Origin: Herbaspirillum robiniae
GTDB taxonomy: Bacteria; Pseudomonadota; Gammaproteobacteria; Burkholderiales; Burkholderiaceae_D
DNA: 64,000 nt
Reading direction: 5' to 3'
Assembly (NCBI RefSeq): GCF_002213415.1
Contig: NZ_NJGU01000003.1
Span: 62,001 to 126,000, forward strand
Shown piece by piece: positions 42,405 to 51,340 of this stretch (positions are counted from its first letter, which is position 1; each line of letters starts with the position of its first letter). Position numbers and translations under genes: made by a program. The notes under the pieces were generated by a model. The model worked only from the letters and a program-made list of their open reading frames with translations, made no database searches and was not told the DNA's origin.

Positions 42405-42761
42405 ATGAAAAAGATTCTGAACCGTTCGTCGGCGCTGCTGGCCGTCCTGTCGGCCCTGGCGCTGCAGGCGCATGCCGCCGACATCGCCGCCGGCCGCGCG
42501 CTGGTCGAGAAATACAATTGCGCGTCCTGCCACGGCAAGGACTACAACTCGCCGATCGACCCGTCCTATCCCAAGCTGGCCGGCCAGCATGCCGACTACC
42601 TCAAGCACGCGCTGACGGCTTATCGCCGCGGCGATACCGCCATGAACGGCCGCACCAACGCCATCATGTCGGCCCAGGCCAAGCCGCTGACCGACAAGGA
42701 CATCAACAACATCGCTGCCTACCTGCACAGCCTGCCGGGTTCCCTGGTGCTGGAGAAGTAA
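42405..42761 (+). CDS. Exported class I cytochrome c (second)
   Basis: A 118-residue protein. The signal peptide (residues 1-24, ending ALQAHAADI) is followed by the haem motif CASCH and a Met ligand in RTNAIMSAQAKPL. The repeat of the family order (haem, PKLAGQHADYL, DINNIAAYL) is clear and resembles cytochromes used by cbb3 oxidase or nitrite pathways. A GAGGGGACG ribosome site precedes the ATG. It ends 29 bases before a strong terminator at 42791-42821, closing the two-gene unit. Confidence 0.9.
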   Translation: MKKILNRSSALLAVLSALALQAHAADIAAGRALVEKYNCASCHGKDYNSPIDPSYPKLAGQHADYLKHALTAYRRGDTAMNGRTNAIMSAQAKPLTDKDINNIAAYLHSLPGSLVLEK

Positions 42762-42790
42762 GCGCATTGCGGCCGTCTTCCGCGCCAATG

Positions 42791-42821
42791 AAAAAAGCCA
42801 CGCAGTCGCGTGGCTTTTTTT
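42791..42821 (+). terminator. Strong terminator after the cytochrome c pair
   Basis: AAAAAAGCCACGC (42791-42803) pairs with GCGTGGCTTTTTT (42808-42820) around AGTC, followed by a further T. Confidence 0.93.
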
Positions 42822-42870
42822 CTGGCGATCCCATCCCAAGAGCGGGAGGCACGGCGCGCCGCGCCGGCGC

Positions 42871-43305
42871 TCAGCCCTGGGCGCGCCGCCTGATGCTTTC
42901 AATGTAGGCCGCGCCGTCGGGCGGCACGCCGCTGCGCTGCGCGTTCCAGATCATCTGGCCCAGGCATTCCATGATTTCGTGGTGGGCGTCGTGCTCCGAG
43001 CCGCGGCGCTGGGCCAGCATCTGGAAGGCCGCGCGGATGCCGGGCGGCTGGTCGATCGAGATCTGCTCGGTGATCGACAGGTGCATCGAGAGGTGCAGGA
43101 AAGGATTGGTCTGGCCGCGCTCGACGGAGTAGTCGGCGGCCAGCGCCTGTTCGACGTCGCCCAGGTCGTCCTGGTATTCGGGATGCTGCATGATCCAGTC
43201 GCGCGCGATGGCCTCGATCGGGGTCAGGACTTCATGGTGCCGGTGCTTGCGGTAAGCTTCGCAGAAGAAGCGGCGGACATCGTGCTGGGACGGATTGAAG
43301 ATCAT
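42871..43305 (-). CDS. DUF1841 family protein
   Basis: A 144-residue cytoplasmic protein beginning MIFNPSQHDVRRFFCEAYRKHRHHEVLTPIEAIARDWI, with a later NPFLHLSMHLSITEQISIDQPPGIR and an MIWNAQRSG near the end. This is the DUF1841 pattern (F.P...RRFF), a beta- and gamma-proteobacterial family with no known role. Conserved His and Asp suggest a possible metal site. ATG 43305 was preferred over an upstream frame to 43395 that lacks a ribosome site. Confidence 0.85.
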   Translation of the reverse strand: MIFNPSQHDVRRFFCEAYRKHRHHEVLTPIEAIARDWIMQHPEYQDDLGDVEQALAADYSVERGQTNPFLHLSMHLSITEQISIDQPPGIRAAFQMLAQRRGSEHDAHHEIMECLGQMIWNAQRSGVPPDGAAYIESIRRRAQG

Positions 43306-43547
43306 GATGCTGCGGGACGGTGATTCGGAAATGCGCGAAGCCTCTATTTTACGCCGCATCGGCCCTCGCTTCAGGGCCGGCGTCGAAACTCGCAAAAAGT
43401 CTTCACGGCCGGCCCCGGCCGGTTTGTCTTGCAGTAATATTCTTGCCGGAAGTCAAGATTCGCAGAAATCGACGTCGCAAAACCCGGCCGGTCCGGATCA
43501 GCTCGATCCGCCGCCGATGAAGGCCGGGCACCAAGAGGGGAGATCGC

Positions 43548-44801
43548 ATGCGTCTTGCAGGAGGCTGGTTGCCACACCTGATGTCCTGCCGTTTGCGCCG
43601 GCGCCTGGCCGCCGTCGGCCTGTTGTTGGCGGCCAGCTGCGCGGTCGGCGCACAGGCGCGCCCGCTGGTCGGTCGCCCGGCCGCCGATGCCGTTCCGGCC
43701 GCGGCGGCAGCGCAAGCCGATGACGACGCCACCTTGCTGATCGGCTTTGCCGGTCCGCTCACCGGACCCTCCGCGGGGGTGGGCAAGAGCATGCAGAACG
43801 CGGTGCAACTGGCGGTGGACGAGGCCAACCGCAAGGGCCTGCGCATCGCGGGCAAGAGCTACCGGCTCAAGATGACGGCGCAGGACGACCGCGCCGACCC
43901 CGCCACCGCGGAATACGTGGCGCGCTACCTGGTCAGCCAGCGCGTGGTCGGCGTGGTCGGCCACTGGAACAGCGGCGCCAGCCTGGCTGCCGCGCCGATC
44001 TACCATGCCGCGGGCGTGATCCAGGTGTCGCCCGCAACCATGAGCCGCAAATTCACGGCGCAGGCCTATCCGGCGGTATTTCGCACCATCCCCAACAACG
44101 ACAGCGTGGGCCAGTTCGCGGCCGAGTACGCGGTACGCAAGCTGGGCGTGAAGACGCTGGCCACCATCGACGACCGGACTCCGTTCGGCCAGGGCCTGGC
44201 CGAGCAGGTGGCGCGCACCGCGCGCGAGCTCGGCGTGGAAGTGATCGGCAGCTATTCGGTCAGCGACAAGACCTCGGACTTCAACGGGCCGCTGCTGGCC
44301 ATCCGCAAGCGCGCGCCCGACATGATCTTCTTCGGCGGCCTGGACTGGCAGGCGGGCCTGCTGGCCAAGGCCATCAAGCGGCTGAAGATCGACTCGCGCC
44401 TGATGGGCTCGGCCGGCACCGTGGGCCTGCCCTTCCTGATGCAGGCGGGGGCCGACGGCAATGGCGCGCTGGTGCTGGAGCCGGGCCCTGCGCCGGAAAA
44501 GATGCCGGGCTGGAAATCCTTCCGGCAGCGCTACGGGCAGAGCTTCGACACCAATATCGACCTCTACGCCACCTTCGCCTACGACGCCGCGCAAGCGCTC
44601 ATCAATGCCATGCGCCAGGCCGGCGGCACGGACGGCGCGGCCATCGCGCTGGAGATGCACAAGCTGCGCTTTGCCGGCGTGAGCGGCACCATCGCCTTCA
44701 ACGACGAAGGCGATCTGCTGCATCCGACCTTCACCATGTATGAGGTACAGGACCAGCGCTGGGTGCCGCTGTTCCAGGTCGGCGGCGGCACGCCGCGCTG
44801 A
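43548..44801 (+). CDS. LivK-type ABC transporter substrate-binding protein, orphan
   Basis: A 417-residue periplasmic binding protein of the branched-chain amino-acid group (Peripla_BP_6). After a long N-terminus with a hydrophobic signal (residues 18-36) the mature protein starts LIGFAGPLTGPSAGVGKSMQNAVQLAVDEANRKGLRIAGK. The segments VVGVVGHWNSGASLAAAP and RKRAPDMIFFGGLDWQAGLL follow the LivK/LivJ order. Ligands may be amino acids, amides or aromatic acids. No permease or ATPase genes are nearby, so it is an orphan that must share a transporter. Confidence 0.85.
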   Translation: MRLAGGWLPHLMSCRLRRRLAAVGLLLAASCAVGAQARPLVGRPAADAVPAAAAAQADDDATLLIGFAGPLTGPSAGVGKSMQNAVQLAVDEANRKGLRIAGKSYRLKMTAQDDRADPATAEYVARYLVSQRVVGVVGHWNSGASLAAAPIYHAAGVIQVSPATMSRKFTAQAYPAVFRTIPNNDSVGQFAAEYAVRKLGVKTLATIDDRTPFGQGLAEQVARTARELGVEVIGSYSVSDKTSDFNGPLLAIRKRAPDMIFFGGLDWQAGLLAKAIKRLKIDSRLMGSAGTVGLPFLMQAGADGNGALVLEPGPAPEKMPGWKSFRQRYGQSFDTNIDLYATFAYDAAQALINAMRQAGGTDGAAIALEMHKLRFAGVSGTIAFNDEGDLLHPTFTMYEVQDQRWVPLFQVGGGTPR

Positions 44802-44837
44802 GATCGCGGCGCAAGGGAAAAGAAGGGCGGGAAGGGC

Positions 44838-45488
44838 TTACACGCCCTTTTGCGGCAGCGGGGTCTTCTGCCTGAATTCGCACAGGTCGGCGATCACGCA
44901 GTTCCAGCACTGGGGCTTGCGCGCGATGCAGGTGTAGCGGCCGTGCAGGATCAGCCAGTGATGGGCGTCCTGGCGGAATTCGGGCGCGACGAACTTCATC
45001 AGCTTGCGCTCCACCTCATCCACGTCCTTTCCCGGCGCGATGCCGGTGCGGTTGGAGACGCGGAAGATGTGCGTGTCCACCGCGATCGTGGGATGGCCGA
45101 AGGCGGTGTTCAGGACCACGTTGGCGGTCTTGCGGCCCACGCCCGGCAGGGCTTCCAACTCTTCACGCGACTCCGGCACCTGGCCGTCGTGACGCTCGAT
45201 CAGGATGCGGCAGGTCTCGATGGTGTTCTTGGCCTTGGTGCGGAACAGGCCGATGGTCTGGATGTAAGGGATCAGGCCGTCCACGCCCAGTTTGAAGATC
45301 TTTTCGGGCGTATTGGCCACCGGGTAGAGCTTGCGCGTGGCCTTGTTGACCGAGACGTCGGTGGCCTGCGCCGACAGCAGCACCGCGATCAGCAGTTCGA
45401 ACGGCGTGGTGTATTCCAGCTCGGTGGTGGGCGTGGGATTGGACTTGCGCAGGCGTTCGAAGATTTCGCGGCGTTTGGTCGGGTTCAT
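44838..45488 (-). CDS. nth: Endonuclease III
   Basis: A 216-residue base-excision repair enzyme. It has the helix-hairpin-helix LPGVGRKTA with the catalytic Lys, the catalytic Asp in VDTHIFRVSNR, and a C-terminal 4Fe-4S cluster with the Cys pattern CIARKPQCWNCVIADLC. Nth removes oxidised pyrimidines and cleaves the strand at abasic sites. The length is standard. The gene is 28 bases downstream of rsxB on the same strand, a pairing that recurs in beta- and gamma-proteobacteria and may link cluster supply to repair. Confidence 0.95.
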   Translation of the reverse strand: MNPTKRREIFERLRKSNPTPTTELEYTTPFELLIAVLLSAQATDVSVNKATRKLYPVANTPEKIFKLGVDGLIPYIQTIGLFRTKAKNTIETCRILIERHDGQVPESREELEALPGVGRKTANVVLNTAFGHPTIAVDTHIFRVSNRTGIAPGKDVDEVERKLMKFVAPEFRQDAHHWLILHGRYTCIARKPQCWNCVIADLCEFRQKTPLPQKGV

Positions 45489-45516
45489 GGACGGCTTTTT
45501 CTTGTGTCGTGGTCGG

Positions 45517-46224
45517 TCAGGACGCCTTGGGCGCGCTGTCCTGTTCAGCTTGCAGCTTCTTCAGGCGCGCGCGTTCCATCGCGGCCTGGATGATGGCTTT
45601 CTTGCGGGCCTGTTCGGCTTGCTGCTCGGGCGTACCGGCTTCGGCGGCTTCCACTTCCTTGAGCTTGGCGGCAGCCTTGGCGGCCAGGCGCGCGTCGTTC
45701 TCCTGCTTGTCGCGCTTGAGCCGCACGCTGCGCCAGTCGTGGCGGGCGCGCGCGGCGTCGGCCGCCTCTTGCGACCAGGCCTGCCAGCCGGTGCGGCCGG
45801 GCGTGGCGGTTTCCATGGCGATGCAGTCCACCGGGCAGGGCGCCACGCACAGCTCGCAGCCGGTGCACAGCTCATCGATGACGGTATGCATCTGCTTGGC
45901 CGCGCCGGCGATGGCATCCACCGGGCAGGCCTGGATGCACAGCGTGCAGCCGATGCAAGCCTGTTCGTCGATCACCGCCAGCAGGCGCGGCTGTTCCACG
46001 CCGTTGGCCGGGTTCAGCGGGATCACCGGCCGGCCCAGCAGTTGGGACAGGCGCGCGATGCCCTCGGCGCCGCCGGGCGGGCACTGGTTATGAGGGGCGC
46101 TGCCGTCGGCGATGGCCTGCGCATAGGGGCGGCAGGCCGGGTAGCCGCATTTGGTGCACTGGGTCTGCGGCAGCAGGTCTTCGATCCGGTCCGCCAGGGA
46201 CGGGGCGGAGGACGGCGACGGCAT
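45517..46224 (-). CDS. rsxB: RsxB-type ferredoxin (electron-transport complex subunit)
   Basis: About 235 residues. An N-terminal 4Fe-4S motif ([15 protein letters not shown]...CPPGG) is followed by two 4Fe-4S ferredoxin clusters, [18 protein letters not shown] and [18 protein letters not shown]. It then extends into a 75-residue Ala/Glu/Lys-rich coiled-coil tail ([19 protein letters not shown]...) longer than in RnfB/RsxB of enterobacteria. RsxB belongs to an ion-pumping electron-transfer complex, but no rsxA, C, D or G is in the window, as in many beta-proteobacteria. The start at 46224 (MPSPSS) is preferred; the frame is open to TTG 46272. Confidence 0.85.
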   Translation of the reverse strand: MPSPSSAPSLADRIEDLLPQTQCTKCGYPACRPYAQAIADGSAPHNQCPPGGAEGIARLSQLLGRPVIPLNPANGVEQPRLLAVIDEQACIGCTLCIQACPVDAIAGAAKQMHTVIDELCTGCELCVAPCPVDCIAMETATPGRTGWQAWSQEAADAARARHDWRSVRLKRDKQENDARLAAKAAAKLKEVEAAEAGTPEQQAEQARKKAIIQAAMERARLKKLQAEQDSAPKAS

Positions 46225-46474
46225 GGACGATGTGGTGGCGGATGGCGACACGTCGGTAGGGCGGTTCAACAACGCAAAGGCGACATTATCCGGGGAAATC
46301 GGCCCGAAGTCATGCCGTCCGACAGCGGCCGGATGCGCCGGCGCAAGGCATCGTCCTTAGAACGACTCGTTATGAAGGGCAATCTGGCTGAACTTCGCAC
46401 TTTTCCGGACATCCATTTCCAGAGCACCGGATGTCTCGCATCCGGATCCGAACCGGCATCGGCGAAGGCGCATC

Positions 46475-47614
46475 ATGATCAAGTTCCCAGGCACCGCCGG
46501 CGGCGGGCGCTCCCTCGAAGTCGACTTCTTCCGCGGCGTGGTGCTGCTGATGATCGTGGTGGACCACATCTCGGGCAGCATGCTGGGGCAGTTCACCTTG
46601 CAGCGCTTCGCCATCTTCGACGCCACCGAGGTGTTCGTCTTCCTCGCCGGCTATGCCACGGCCGCCGCCTACACCTCGATTGCCGAGCGCAGCGGCAACG
46701 AGGCGGCGCGCTGGCGTTTCCTGCGGCGCGGCTGGCAGCTCTACCGTTCCTTTTTGCTGACGGTGGCGCTGATGCTGGCGTTGGGCCTGCTGTTTACGGC
46801 CCTGCGCCTGCATACGCCGACGCTGGACTACACCGACATCGGCACCTTCATCGACGAGCCGCTGCAGATCGGCAGCGAGATGCTGCGGCTGGCGCGCCAG
46901 CCCTACCTGTCGAGCATCCTGCCGATGTACATGCTGTTTGCCCTGGCTTCGCCGGTGATCGTGCCGTCGGTGCGCCGCCGCCCTTGGGTAACGGTGGCCT
47001 GCAGCCTGGCCATGTGGGGCGTGGCGCCGCTGCTGGCCCGGTTCCTGCCGGCGGTGACGCCCAACGGCTGGACCTTCAACCCCTTTGCCTGGCAGCTGCT
47101 GTTCGTCATCGGCGTGGTGTGCCGCCTGCATCCGCTCAAGAGCTATCAGCGCGAGGACGCGGACGCCGTCCTGCGCCGTCGCAAGCTCACCCGCGCGGCG
47201 GCGGCGGTGGCGATCGGTTTTCTCTGCATGCGCATGTTCGTCGAATTCGATCCCGGCCCGGTGTTCAAGCAGAACCTGTCCTCGCTGCGCGTGGGCAGCT
47301 TCATGGCCGTGCTGTGGCTGGTGGCGATGATGGTGCGCCAGGGCTGGATCCGCGAACTGGCCGACAGGTTGCCGCTGGTGGTGACGGTGGGGCGCAACGG
47401 GCTGGTGTGCTTCGTCTCGGGGACGATGATTTCGCTGCTGGCCGACATCCTGCTCTACCTTGCCACCGACGGCAGCCCGCGCAACTGGCAGGGCCTGGTG
47501 GCCGACATGTCCGCCATCGCGTCGATGCTGGCCATCGGCGTGGCCGCGCAGGCCTGGAAGGACTATCGCAAGCGCAGCAAGCGGGAGCGCGCGCACGCCG
47601 CGCATGCGCATTGA
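46475..47614 (+). CDS. opgC: OpgC-type membrane protein
   Basis: A 379-residue protein with about ten membrane helices. The start RSLEVDFFRGVVLLMIVVDHISGSML and the middle PYLSSILPMYMLFALASPVIVP are the OpgC_C (PF10129) landmarks, and the His in VVDHISG corresponds to the acyltransferase-type His. OpgC adds succinyl groups to osmoregulated periplasmic glucans. It is divergent from rsxB, with 250 bases between the starts, and no opgGH is adjacent. The exact substituent is unknown. Confidence 0.85.
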   Translation: MIKFPGTAGGGRSLEVDFFRGVVLLMIVVDHISGSMLGQFTLQRFAIFDATEVFVFLAGYATAAAYTSIAERSGNEAARWRFLRRGWQLYRSFLLTVALMLALGLLFTALRLHTPTLDYTDIGTFIDEPLQIGSEMLRLARQPYLSSILPMYMLFALASPVIVPSVRRRPWVTVACSLAMWGVAPLLARFLPAVTPNGWTFNPFAWQLLFVIGVVCRLHPLKSYQREDADAVLRRRKLTRAAAAVAIGFLCMRMFVEFDPGPVFKQNLSSLRVGSFMAVLWLVAMMVRQGWIRELADRLPLVVTVGRNGLVCFVSGTMISLLADILLYLATDGSPRNWQGLVADMSAIASMLAIGVAAQAWKDYRKRSKRERAHAAHAH

Positions 47615-47627
47615 TCGTGCGCGGACA

Positions 47628-47668
47628 AAAAAATCCGGCGCCGCACATCGGTGGGGCGCCGGATTTCT
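47628..47668. terminator. Bidirectional terminator between opgC and phaZ
   Basis: AAATCCGGCGCC (47631-47642) pairs with GGCGCCGGATTT (47655-47666) around a 12-base loop, with A and T tracts on both sides. It lies between the convergent stops. Confidence 0.9.
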
Positions 47669-47689
47669 GTTTGCCTCGCCGCGATCGCG

Positions 47690-48925
47690 TCAGGCGTTTT
47701 CGCGGATGAAGGCGCCGATCTTGGGACAGACGATCTCGCGCCAGCGGCGGCCCGAGAAGATCCCGTAGTGGCCGGCCTTGGGCACCGTGAAGTGCTGCTT
47801 GCGGGTCTTGGGGATGCCGCTGCACAGGTTCTGCGCCGCTTCGGTCTGGCCGGAGCCGGAGATGTCGTCCAACTCGCCCTCGATGGTAAACAGCGCCACC
47901 GACTTGATGTCCTGCGGGCGCACCGGCTTGCCCTCGATCTTCCAGGTGCCGCGCGCCAGGTCAAAGTCCTGGAACACGATCTTGATGGTCTCGAGGTAGA
48001 ACTCGGCCGGCATGTCCAGCACGGCGTTGTACTCGTCGTAGAACTTGCGGTGGTCTTCGGCCGAGGCATCGTCGCCGTCGCGCAGGTGCATGTAGAAGTC
48101 CCAGTGGCTCTGCGCGTGGCGGCGCGGGTTCATCGCCACGAAGCCGGCGTGCTGCAGGAAGCCCGGATACACCTTGCGGCCGAAGCCGGGGTAGTTGGCC
48201 GGCACGCTGTAGATCACGGTGTTCTCGAACCAGGAGTAGGGCTTTTCGGTGGCCAGGTCGTTGACCGACGTGGGCGACTTGCGGGCGTCGATCGGGCCGC
48301 CCATCATGGTCATGGTCTTGGGCAGCTTGGGATCGTTGGCGCTGGCCATGAGCGCGATGGCGGCCAGCACCGGCACGGTCGGCTGGCACACCGAGATCAC
48401 GTGCACGTCCGGGCCCAGCGTGCGGATGAAGTCCTGCACGTAGTAGACGTAGTCGTGCAGGTGGAAGTCGCCTTGCTCGACCGGCACCATGCGGGCGTCG
48501 GTCCAGTCGGTGATGAAGACGTCATGCTCCTGCAGCAGCGCGCGCACGGTCTCGCGCAGCAGCGTCGAGTGGTGGCCCGACAGCGGCGCGACCACCAGCA
48601 CGGTGGGCTGCCCGAGGGCGGAGATCTGGCGCGCCGACAGGTCCTTCTTGAAATGGATCAGGCGACAGAACGGCTTGGTCTCGACGACTTCTTCCACGAT
48701 GCCGGTGGGCTTGCCGTCGACTTCCACTTCGTGGATGTTGAACTGCGGCTTTTCGTATTCCTTGGACAGGCGGTACAGCAGCTCGTAGCCGGCGGCGATA
48801 CGCTGGGAGAAGGGAGTGTGGGCAAGCGGGGAAACCGGATCGGAAAACAGCTTGGCAGAGGTTTCCGCCCATTGCATCATCGGGTTCAGAAACGCGCGGT
48901 TGAGTTCATGCAGTTGATAAAGCAT
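47690..48925 (-). CDS. phaZ: Intracellular poly(3-hydroxybutyrate) depolymerase
   Basis: A 411-residue PhaZ of the PhaZa1 family. The start MLYQLHELNRAFLNPMMQWAETSAKLF is the family signature. The active-site Cys is in VISVCQPTVPVLAAIALM, the Asp in EGELDDISGSGQTEAAQ, and the His in VPKAGHYGIFSGRRWREI. It degrades the cell's own PHB granules. Length and order are normal. A strong AAAGGTC ribosome site precedes the ATG. The octamer TTGTGCAA lies at 49011-49018, about 90 bases upstream. Confidence 0.95.
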   Translation of the reverse strand: MLYQLHELNRAFLNPMMQWAETSAKLFSDPVSPLAHTPFSQRIAAGYELLYRLSKEYEKPQFNIHEVEVDGKPTGIVEEVVETKPFCRLIHFKKDLSARQISALGQPTVLVVAPLSGHHSTLLRETVRALLQEHDVFITDWTDARMVPVEQGDFHLHDYVYYVQDFIRTLGPDVHVISVCQPTVPVLAAIALMASANDPKLPKTMTMMGGPIDARKSPTSVNDLATEKPYSWFENTVIYSVPANYPGFGRKVYPGFLQHAGFVAMNPRRHAQSHWDFYMHLRDGDDASAEDHRKFYDEYNAVLDMPAEFYLETIKIVFQDFDLARGTWKIEGKPVRPQDIKSVALFTIEGELDDISGSGQTEAAQNLCSGIPKTRKQHFTVPKAGHYGIFSGRRWREIVCPKIGAFIRENA

Positions 48926-49208
48926 AGCTGACCTTTATACAAGCGCTGGCTGGCGGCCGTATCGTCCGGCGGGGTTCATGGCCCCGGCTTCAGGTCGGCG
49001 GCGAGCAAGCTTGTGCAACAAACGTTTGGCGGTGATTTTGCGCTGACACGGCCGCGTCAATCATTAAGTTGCGACTGTGTCAATATTGTCCGTGTTGCGA
49101 CGCAGTAGGATAGCACGCTTGTCCGGGACTTCCCGGCGTTGGTAAGACCAAAGACAGAAAATCCCGAGGAAAGTTTGCGGCATTGCGACATGTTTATCGC
49201 AAGGCAAT
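48926..49208. other. phaZ upstream region with a TTGTGCAA octamer
   Basis: The gap between phaZ and the reductase terminator carries TTGTGCAA at 49011-49018. The same octamer occurs, inverted, over the phaP transcription start (63349-63356). I see no clean sigma-70 promoter here and no gene. Confidence 0.5.
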
Positions 49209-49237
49209 AAAAAAGCCCCTGCGTACAGGGGCTTTTT
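49209..49237 (-). terminator. Terminator after the reductase gene
   Basis: AAAAAGCCCCTG (49210-49221) pairs with CAGGGGCTTTTT (49226-49237) around CGTA. On the minus strand it ends in a T tract, 54 bases past the reductase stop. Confidence 0.9.
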
Positions 49238-49290
49238 ACCGTCCGGTGGGATGATGCCGTGCGGAAAACCGCCCGGCATCGCGCCATGGA

Positions 49291-50364
49291 TCAGTCGAAC
49301 ACCGGGGTCTCGACGCCCAGGATCTTGTGCAGCTTGGGCGAGGTGGTGGTGTACTGCATGTGGATCTTCTTTTCCGGGAAGATATAGGGCGCGGCGCCGA
49401 AGGCGGCCAGCGCGGCTTCGTGGAAGCCCGACAGGATCAGCTTCTTCTTGCCCGGATAGGTGTTGATGTCGCCCACGGCGAAGATGCCCGGGACGTTGGT
49501 CTCGAACTTCTCGGTGTCCATCACCTTCAGCTGCTTGCGCTCGATGTCCAGGCCCCATTCGGCGATCGGGCCCAGCTTCGGCGACAGGCCGAAGAACACC
49601 AGCAGCATGTCCAGCGGCAGGCGGCGGGTGACGCCGTCGGCGCCGGTGACCTTGACTTCCTTGAGCTTGCCGTCGGCGATTTCGGTGCCGGTGACCTGGC
49701 CGACCAGGAATTGCATTTCATACTGTTCGCACAGTTCCTTCATCTTGGCCACCGATGCCGGCGCGGCGCGGAATTCTTCGCGACGGTGCAGCAGGATCAC
49801 CGATTCGGCCTTGCCGACGAAGTTCAGCGCCCAGTCCAGCGCGGAGTCGCCGCCGCCGCAGATGACGATGTTCTTGCCTTCGAACTTGGCCGGATCCTTG
49901 ACGCGGTAGAACACCTGCGAGTTCTCGAATTGCTCGATGCCGTCGACCTTCAGCGTGCGCGGCTGGAACGAGCCCACGCCGGCGGCGATGAAGATGGTCT
50001 TGGTGATGAACCTGGTGCCGGTGGAGGTCTCGACGTCAAAACGGCCGTCTTCGCGCTTTTGCACCACGGTCACTTCCTGGCCCAGGTGGAAGGTCGGCGA
50101 GAAGGGCTCGATCTGCTTCAGCAGGTTGTCGGTCAGTTCCTGGCCGGTGCACACCGGCACGGCGGGGATGTCATAGATGGGCTTGTCCGGGTACAGCTCG
50201 ACGCACTGGCCGCCGACCACCGGCAGCGAGTCGATCACGTGCGCCTTGATCTCCAGCAAACCGAGTTCGAACACCTGAAAGAGACCGACCGGGCCGGCGC
50301 CGATGATGACGGCATCGGCTTCGATGATGCCGTCGACGGCAGCGCTCTTGACGTTGTTTTCCAT
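49291..50364 (-). CDS. Ferredoxin--NADP+ reductase (thioredoxin-reductase-like type)
   Basis: A 357-residue flavoprotein. The N-terminal FAD motif reads [19 protein letters not shown] and the NADPH motif reads [32 protein letters not shown]. The C-terminal FAD part is [33 protein letters not shown]. The redox CxxC of thioredoxin reductase is absent, so this is the ferredoxin/flavodoxin-NADP+ reductase subgroup (YumC-like). It lies downstream of fdxA on the same strand but 288 bases away, and probably works with that ferredoxin. Confidence 0.9.
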   Translation of the reverse strand: MENNVKSAAVDGIIEADAVIIGAGPVGLFQVFELGLLEIKAHVIDSLPVVGGQCVELYPDKPIYDIPAVPVCTGQELTDNLLKQIEPFSPTFHLGQEVTVVQKREDGRFDVETSTGTRFITKTIFIAAGVGSFQPRTLKVDGIEQFENSQVFYRVKDPAKFEGKNIVICGGGDSALDWALNFVGKAESVILLHRREEFRAAPASVAKMKELCEQYEMQFLVGQVTGTEIADGKLKEVKVTGADGVTRRLPLDMLLVFFGLSPKLGPIAEWGLDIERKQLKVMDTEKFETNVPGIFAVGDINTYPGKKKLILSGFHEAALAAFGAAPYIFPEKKIHMQYTTTSPKLHKILGVETPVFD

Positions 50365-50652
50365 GATTTTCTTGATATTCCTGTTTCAGTTCAGTTGAGA
50401 GGCTTTTTCACACTCAATTGGCTAGAGGCGGACGCCGGTTTGCTGTGAGATCAGTCTGCGGGCTGCCCGGGCCGTGAAGGCAGGCGTGCCGCGACGGTGA
50501 AAAGTCGGGAAGACCTCGTCTTCCGCATGGTCTTACCTGACGGTAAAACGCAAACGGCTGCGCATCTGGCTGGACGGTGCTGCTGCCTGGCGTGATGCGC
50601 AACCGTAATTCTGAGGGTATTGCCTGTGACGACGCTTGATGTGCCGCAGCGA

Positions 50653-50976
50653 TCAGCGCTGCAGGTACTGCAGCTTGTCGGTCTTGTCCTTCCACTCTTC
50701 GGCCTCGGCCAGCGGGGCCTTGGTCTTGGTGATCGAAGGCCAGTTGCGGGCCAGTTGCGCGTTCAGGTCAATGTATTGCTGCTGGTCAGCCGGCACGTCT
50801 TCTTCCGCGTAGATGGCGTTGACCGGGCATTCCGCGACGCACACCGCGCAGTCGATGCATTCGTCCGGATCGATCGCCAGGAAATTCGGGCCTTCGCGGA
50901 AACAATCCACCGGGCAAACATCCACGCAATCCGTATAGCGGCAACGGACGCAGGAATCGGTGACAACGTGGGTCAT
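50653..50976 (-). CDS. fdxA: 7Fe ferredoxin (FdxA)
   Basis: A 107-residue ferredoxin. It has CVRCRYTDCVDVCPVDCF and CIDCAVCVAECPVNAI, giving a [3Fe-4S]/[4Fe-4S] pair of the FdxA type, then the acidic/aromatic tail EWKDKTDKLQYLQR usual in proteobacterial FdxA. It carries low-potential electrons, probably to or from the reductase downstream. A TAGGACAG ribosome site precedes the ATG. The 288-base gap to the reductase shows no terminator with a T tract and no gene. Confidence 0.95.
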   Translation of the reverse strand: MTHVVTDSCVRCRYTDCVDVCPVDCFREGPNFLAIDPDECIDCAVCVAECPVNAIYAEEDVPADQQQYIDLNAQLARNWPSITKTKAPLAEAEEWKDKTDKLQYLQR

Positions 50977-51340
50977 AACTGTCCTATCTGTAAATTTTCT
51001 TAAAACCGATGGCTAACTGCGCCGCAATTGATGGCAATATGGCACGGTTAAAATCATTTCACAGCCGGTTTGCGTCACTGTTCAAGCCATTTCCGGCCGT
51101 CTTTCCCCGCCTTTCGGCGACCCCGGAAACACGCTGCGCAACCCGCTGCAAAGCCTTGTATTTTAAGGTAATTCGATTTTTCCCACAAATGAGGCTTATA
51201 CAGATTACGTATAAGTAAATAAATAACTCAGCGATAGGACGCGCCGCCGCCGATGCCTTCCGGAATGCCGCAAACGCGCACGGGGCGGGGCGCAGCCACC
51301 CGCTGAGGAACCGCCCGAATCAAGAAAAGGATGTCCCGGC
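50977..51340. other. Intergenic region with a CTTATAC dyad
   Basis: CTTATAC (51195-51201) and GTATAAG (51209-51215) form a perfect inverted repeat around AGATTAC in an A/T-rich stretch before the binding-protein gene at 51341. It may be an operator or promoter element. Nothing else is recognisable in this 364-base gap. Confidence 0.45.

Noticed and set aside
50414..50695. Small gene between fdxA and the reductase
   Set aside because: The frame overlaps the fdxA 3' end, and its sequence has no ribosome site or recognisable composition.
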